From the NCBI GenBank assembly GCA_002344525.1, contig DDTJ01000053.1:20558-37916 (forward strand): a stretch of DNA of 17,359 nucleotides. Direction: 5' to 3'. The notes below the pieces were generated by a model. The model ran no database searches. It worked only from the letters and a program-made list of their open reading frames with translations, and had not been told where the DNA came from. The stretch is from Akkermansiaceae bacterium UBA2367 (GTDB lineage: Bacteria > Verrucomicrobiota > Verrucomicrobiia > Verrucomicrobiales > DEV007). Below, in pieces: positions 15,630 through 17,359 of this stretch (the first letter of the stretch is position 1; each line of letters starts with the position of its first letter). The translations under genes were made by a program, and so were the position numbers.

Positions 15630-16124
15630 ATGGCCCTTTCCGTCGGTTCCCCCGCCCCTGATTTCGAACTCACCACCCTCGGTGCCGACGGCCCCGAGCT
15701 TGTCCGCCTCTCCGAGCAGCTCGGCGGCGGCCCGGTCCTCCTCCTTTTCGTCCCCATGGCCTTCACCGGCGTCTGCACGAAGGAATTCTGCTCCGTCACG
15801 AGCGAACTCGCCGACTACGAGAAACTGAACGCGAAAGTCTTCGGAATCAGCGGCGACAACCCCTTCGCCCAGCAGAACTGGAAGGAGAAGGAGGGCATCG
15901 GCCTTACCCTGCTGAGCGACTACGAGCACGAAGTCGCCAAAGCCTACGGGGTCGCCTACGAGAGCTTCCTCCCCGCGAAGAACCTCACCATGGGCGGCGT
16001 GCCGAAGCGTTCCGCCTTCATCGTCGACGGTAGCGGCGTCGTCCAATACGCCGAGAGCAGCGACAATCCCGGCGATCTCCCGAACTTCGAGGCGATCAAG
16101 GCGAAGCTGGCCGATCTGGCCTGA
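15630..16124 (+). CDS. Peroxiredoxin, BCP/AhpE-like
   Basis: Thioredoxin-fold peroxidase of 164 aa that reduces hydrogen peroxide and organic hydroperoxides in the cytoplasm. The family PxxxTxxC active site is PMAFTGVC (42-49), making C49 the peroxidatic cysteine. C54, five residues later, sits where the resolving Cys of many BCP proteins lies. R127 in VPKRSAF matches the conserved active-site Arg. Also typical are GSPAPDFELTTL at the N-terminus and VFGISGDNPFAQQNW (70-84). The start is the ATG at 15630, which gives the usual MALSVGSPAPDF beginning; upstream in-frame sequence runs through the heptamer repeats. The gene stands alone between repeat regions, and its stop is followed within a few bases by the REP array. 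No Shine-Dalgarno is visible. Confidence 0.93.
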   Translation: MALSVGSPAPDFELTTLGADGPELVRLSEQLGGGPVLLLFVPMAFTGVCTKEFCSVTSELADYEKLNAKVFGISGDNPFAQQNWKEKEGIGLTLLSDYEHEVAKAYGVAYESFLPAKNLTMGGVPKRSAFIVDGSGVVQYAESSDNPGDLPNFEAIKAKLADLA

Positions 16125-16125
16125 G

Positions 16126-16336
16126 CCTGTCCGCCAAGGTCATCGCCCCCGGTCGGGTGTCGTTCGGACATTCGGTCCGGCCTCAATGAGGCCGGCTACA
16201 GGCTGGCGTGGAAACTGTAGCCGAGGTCAATGACCTCGGTCGAGCGTCGTTTGGACGTTCGATCCGGCCTCAGTGAGGCCAGCTACAGGCTGGCGTGGGA
16301 TCTGTAGCCGAGGTCATTGACCTCGGCCGAACGTCG
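16126..16336. repeat. REP/BIME array: two tandem 87-bp units
   Basis: Unit 1 (16151-16237) and unit 2 (16238-16324) are direct repeats that differ at only a few positions. A third begins at 16325 and stops at 16336. Each unit holds two palindromes pointing in opposite directions, each with GTAG at its 5' end. They lie at 16177-16195 (CTAC at 16196-16199, so minus strand), 16221-16239 (GTAG 16217-16220), 16264-16282 (CTAC 16283-16286) and 16308-16326 (GTAG 16304-16307). A degenerate copy occupies about 16126-16152, right after the peroxiredoxin stop. In addition GGCTACAG and CTGTAGCC (16194-16201/16215-16222) pair across the two. GTAG plus palindrome is the defining mark of RAYT-associated REP elements, and an opposed pair is a BIME. 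Confidence 0.93.
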
Positions 16337-16398
16337 AAAGAGCACCAGATCCAAACATTCCCCCATCGCAGGACTCGCTTTTTACGACAAAAACTTCG

Positions 16399-16896
16399 AT
16401 GATGCTTCCCGTCGCCATCATGGAAAACCCTCGCAAGCACTTGCAACGCCTCGAACAGGTCTTTCCACGGTCGCCGATCTATTTCATTACCGTGGTCCAT
16501 TCTTCCCGCTCGCCCATCTTCGCCTGTCCAAAGTTCCAAGAGATCTGCGAGGAAGTGTGGGCGAACTCGGAGACACTCCACCGCTGGTCCATTGGACCCT
16601 ATATCGTCATGCCCGACCATGTCCACTTCTTCTGCCGGGAAAGCGGCGATGAGGCTTGTAGGCTCAGCACGTTTGTCGGGAAGTGGAAGGAGTGGACGGC
16701 GAAGTTCGCGAAGCGCCGCCTTGGATTCACCGTTCCGTTGTGGCAACAAGAGTTCTTCGATCATTTGGTCAGAAGCAAGGAGTCGCTCGGTGAGAAAATC
16801 GACTACCTGTGGTTCAATCCGGTCCGGGCAGGGCTTGTGGGTGAACCCGAAGATTGGCCCTACCGAGGAAATCCAGGTGGCTGGGGAACTCTGTAG
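16399..16896 (+). CDS. rayT: REP-associated tyrosine transposase (RAYT)
   Basis: HUH-type single-strand nuclease of 165 aa related to IS200/IS605 Y1 transposases. It shows the metal-binding HVH (74-76) in MPDHVHFF, the family block FFDHLVRSKES (119-129), the catalytic Tyr candidate Y136, and the highly typical NPVRAGLV (140-147). RAYTs are usually single-copy domesticated transposases that cut at the GTAG of REP hairpins and are held responsible for REP spread. The gene is bracketed by REP units here: two complete units end 62 bp before its ATG, and a partial one starts at its stop codon, so the element looks like a REP-RAYT-REP cassette. Start choice is between two consecutive ATGs (16399, 16402); M8 is also possible. 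Codon use is less GC-biased than in neighbouring genes, consistent with horizontal origin. Confidence 0.93.
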   Translation: MMLPVAIMENPRKHLQRLEQVFPRSPIYFITVVHSSRSPIFACPKFQEICEEVWANSETLHRWSIGPYIVMPDHVHFFCRESGDEACRLSTFVGKWKEWTAKFAKRRLGFTVPLWQQEFFDHLVRSKESLGEKIDYLWFNPVRAGLVGEPEDWPYRGNPGGWGTL

Positions 16897-16955
16897 GCCA
16901 CTGGCTTCGGTCGGGCGTCGTTTGGACATTCGATCCAGCCTCAGTGAGGCCGGCT
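16891..16955. repeat. Partial REP unit, right flank of the RAYT
   Basis: Bases 16908-16955 match unit 2 of the upstream array at 44 of 48 positions and contain the palindrome core CCTCAGTGAGG. The preceding GTAG (16893-16896) contains the RAYT stop codon TAG and is followed by a badly degraded palindrome. Identity with the units ends after GGCCGGCT (16948-16955): the units continue with ACAGG, whereas here TGTCTC follows. That break is taken as the left boundary of the IS110 element. Confidence 0.88.
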
Positions 16956-16973
16956 TGTCTCTTATCTTTCCCT

Positions 16974-17188
16974 GCGCTTGATTCAATCGAGCCGCCGCTT
17001 GCGGCGGCCCAAGCGCAAGGTTGCGACAGGGCCGGGGGTATACCGCAGGCCGGCGAGGGAGTCCCATCCCGTTCGTAGACTGGACCTCCGGCCCTGATCG
17101 CCGACCTCAACTGAAGCCGTACCTTATCAAGAGCACATTCTACGGATTGGAAGCTCCAAGACAAGCTCGAACTCGACGGTCGCATCGC
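16974..17188 (+). ncRNA. Candidate IS110 bridge RNA
   Basis: The stretch can be read as three consecutive structures. (1) A 5' stem-loop: GCGCTTG (16974-16980) with CAAGCGC (17010-17016), enclosing a perfect hairpin at 16991-17008. (2) A stem AGGGCCGG/CCGGCCCT (17028-17035/17088-17095) with an internal loop and apical GGGA/TCCC hairpin (17057-17060/17067-17070), the target-binding loop. (3) A bulged stem 17096-17106/17178-17186 with apical CCGTA/TACGG (17117-17121/17141-17145), the donor-binding loop. Presumed guides: AGGCCGGC (17047-17054) is identical to the left flank, GTAG (17075-17078) is complementary to target CTAC, and AGACAAGC (17159-17166) is complementary to the element's left end (16953-16960). 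Position, orientation and order follow the IS621 bridge RNA. Exact RNA ends are unknown. Confidence 0.65.
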
Positions 17189-17230
17189 AACCTCCCAACC
17201 CAGCCACACCCCCAGCCCATCCATCCCGCC

Positions 17231-17359
17231 ATGCCCGATCCCATCCATCCCACCCCCACCTGCCTCGGCATCGACATCGCCAAGGACTCCTTCGAGGCCT
17301 GTGTCCTCCACCCCGACGGGCGCAAGGCCGCCAAGGCCTTCGCCAACGCCGGGGAGGGC
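17231..17359 (+). CDS. IS110-family DEDD transposase, N-terminal part
   Basis: The first 43 codons are visible and the gene is cut by the window edge. After a Pro/Thr-rich start, the segment CLGIDIAKDSFEACVL (11-26) is the signature N-terminal strand of the IS110 DEDD (RuvC-like) recombinase domain, with D15 as the first acidic catalytic residue. The following DGRKAAKAFANAGEG matches the next conserved strand and turn. The enzyme recombines donor and target DNA under guidance of a bridge RNA encoded in the same element. The ATG at 17231 has no Shine-Dalgarno. A 12-bp repeat CCCATCCATCCC occurs just before (17216-17227) and just inside (17240-17251) the gene. Whether the full gene is intact cannot be seen. 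Confidence 0.88.
   Translation, partial: MPDPIHPTPTCLGIDIAKDSFEACVLHPDGRKAAKAFANAGEG

Larger units (their letters stand above)
16956..17359 (+). mobile_element. IS110-family element, left part only
   Basis: The left boundary is set by the abrupt loss of REP similarity at 16955/16956. The CT at 16954-16955 is the likely core dinucleotide shared by target and element. The transposase reading frame starts at 17231, leaving a long structured non-coding left end, as in the IS110 (not IS1111) group. The right end lies outside the window, so length, right boundary and integrity of the element are unknown. No terminal inverted repeat can be judged. Confidence 0.78.

Overview
The window is GC-rich DNA from what looks like a member of the PVC superphylum, most likely Verrucomicrobiota or a relative. 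The main reason is the gene at 1164-4439, which has the Pirellula/Verrucomicrobium-type layout: an SGNH-like domain, a membrane-bound-dehydrogenase-type propeller, HEAT-like repeats and a CxxCH cytochrome c. Most starts have no Shine-Dalgarno sequence, and several genes encode exported hydrolases, which fits that group. I could run no database search, so the taxonomy is inference.

Layout. Bases 1-116 hold no gene, only a GA-rich stretch. A tRNA-Leu(CAG) at 117-198 is followed 17 nt later by a ubiE/menG-type quinone methyltransferase, whose 3' end runs into a long inverted repeat (938-1013). Next come the exported PVC cytochrome c/propeller protein and a small membrane-anchored coiled-coil protein. 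A long minus-strand run follows. In transcription order it holds an orphan RbsC-like ABC permease, a UlaG-like metallo-beta-lactamase-fold protein with a degenerate metal motif, an MscK-sized mechanosensitive channel, a neutral-ceramidase-like protein, an exported alpha/beta hydrolase and an exported isochorismatase-ThuA fusion. A small membrane protein (14784-15449) diverges from the permease. A heptanucleotide repeat hairpin then separates it from a BCP/AhpE-like peroxiredoxin (15630-16124).

The right end (16126-17359) is the most interesting part. Two tandem 87-bp units, each made of two opposed REP palindromes carrying the 5' GTAG tetranucleotide, precede a REP-associated tyrosine transposase (RAYT, 16399-16896). 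A further partial REP unit follows the RAYT. That unit is cut off exactly at its CT-AC motif by the left end of an IS110-family element, whose transposase starts at 17231 and runs out of the window.

The 257-275 nt between the IS left end and the transposase has the architecture of an IS110 bridge RNA: a 5' stem-loop followed by two stems with internal loops. Its presumed guides match the sequence around the insertion. AGGCCGGC (17047-17054) is identical to the left flank (16947-16954). AGACAAGC (17159-17166) is the exact reverse complement of the left end plus core (16953-16960). GTAG (17075-17078) is complementary to the CTAC at the intact REP site. The simplest reading is a bridge-RNA-guided IS110 element that targets the REP sequences maintained by the neighbouring RAYT, parallel to IS621 and E. 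coli REPs but in an unrelated lineage and on an unrelated REP family.
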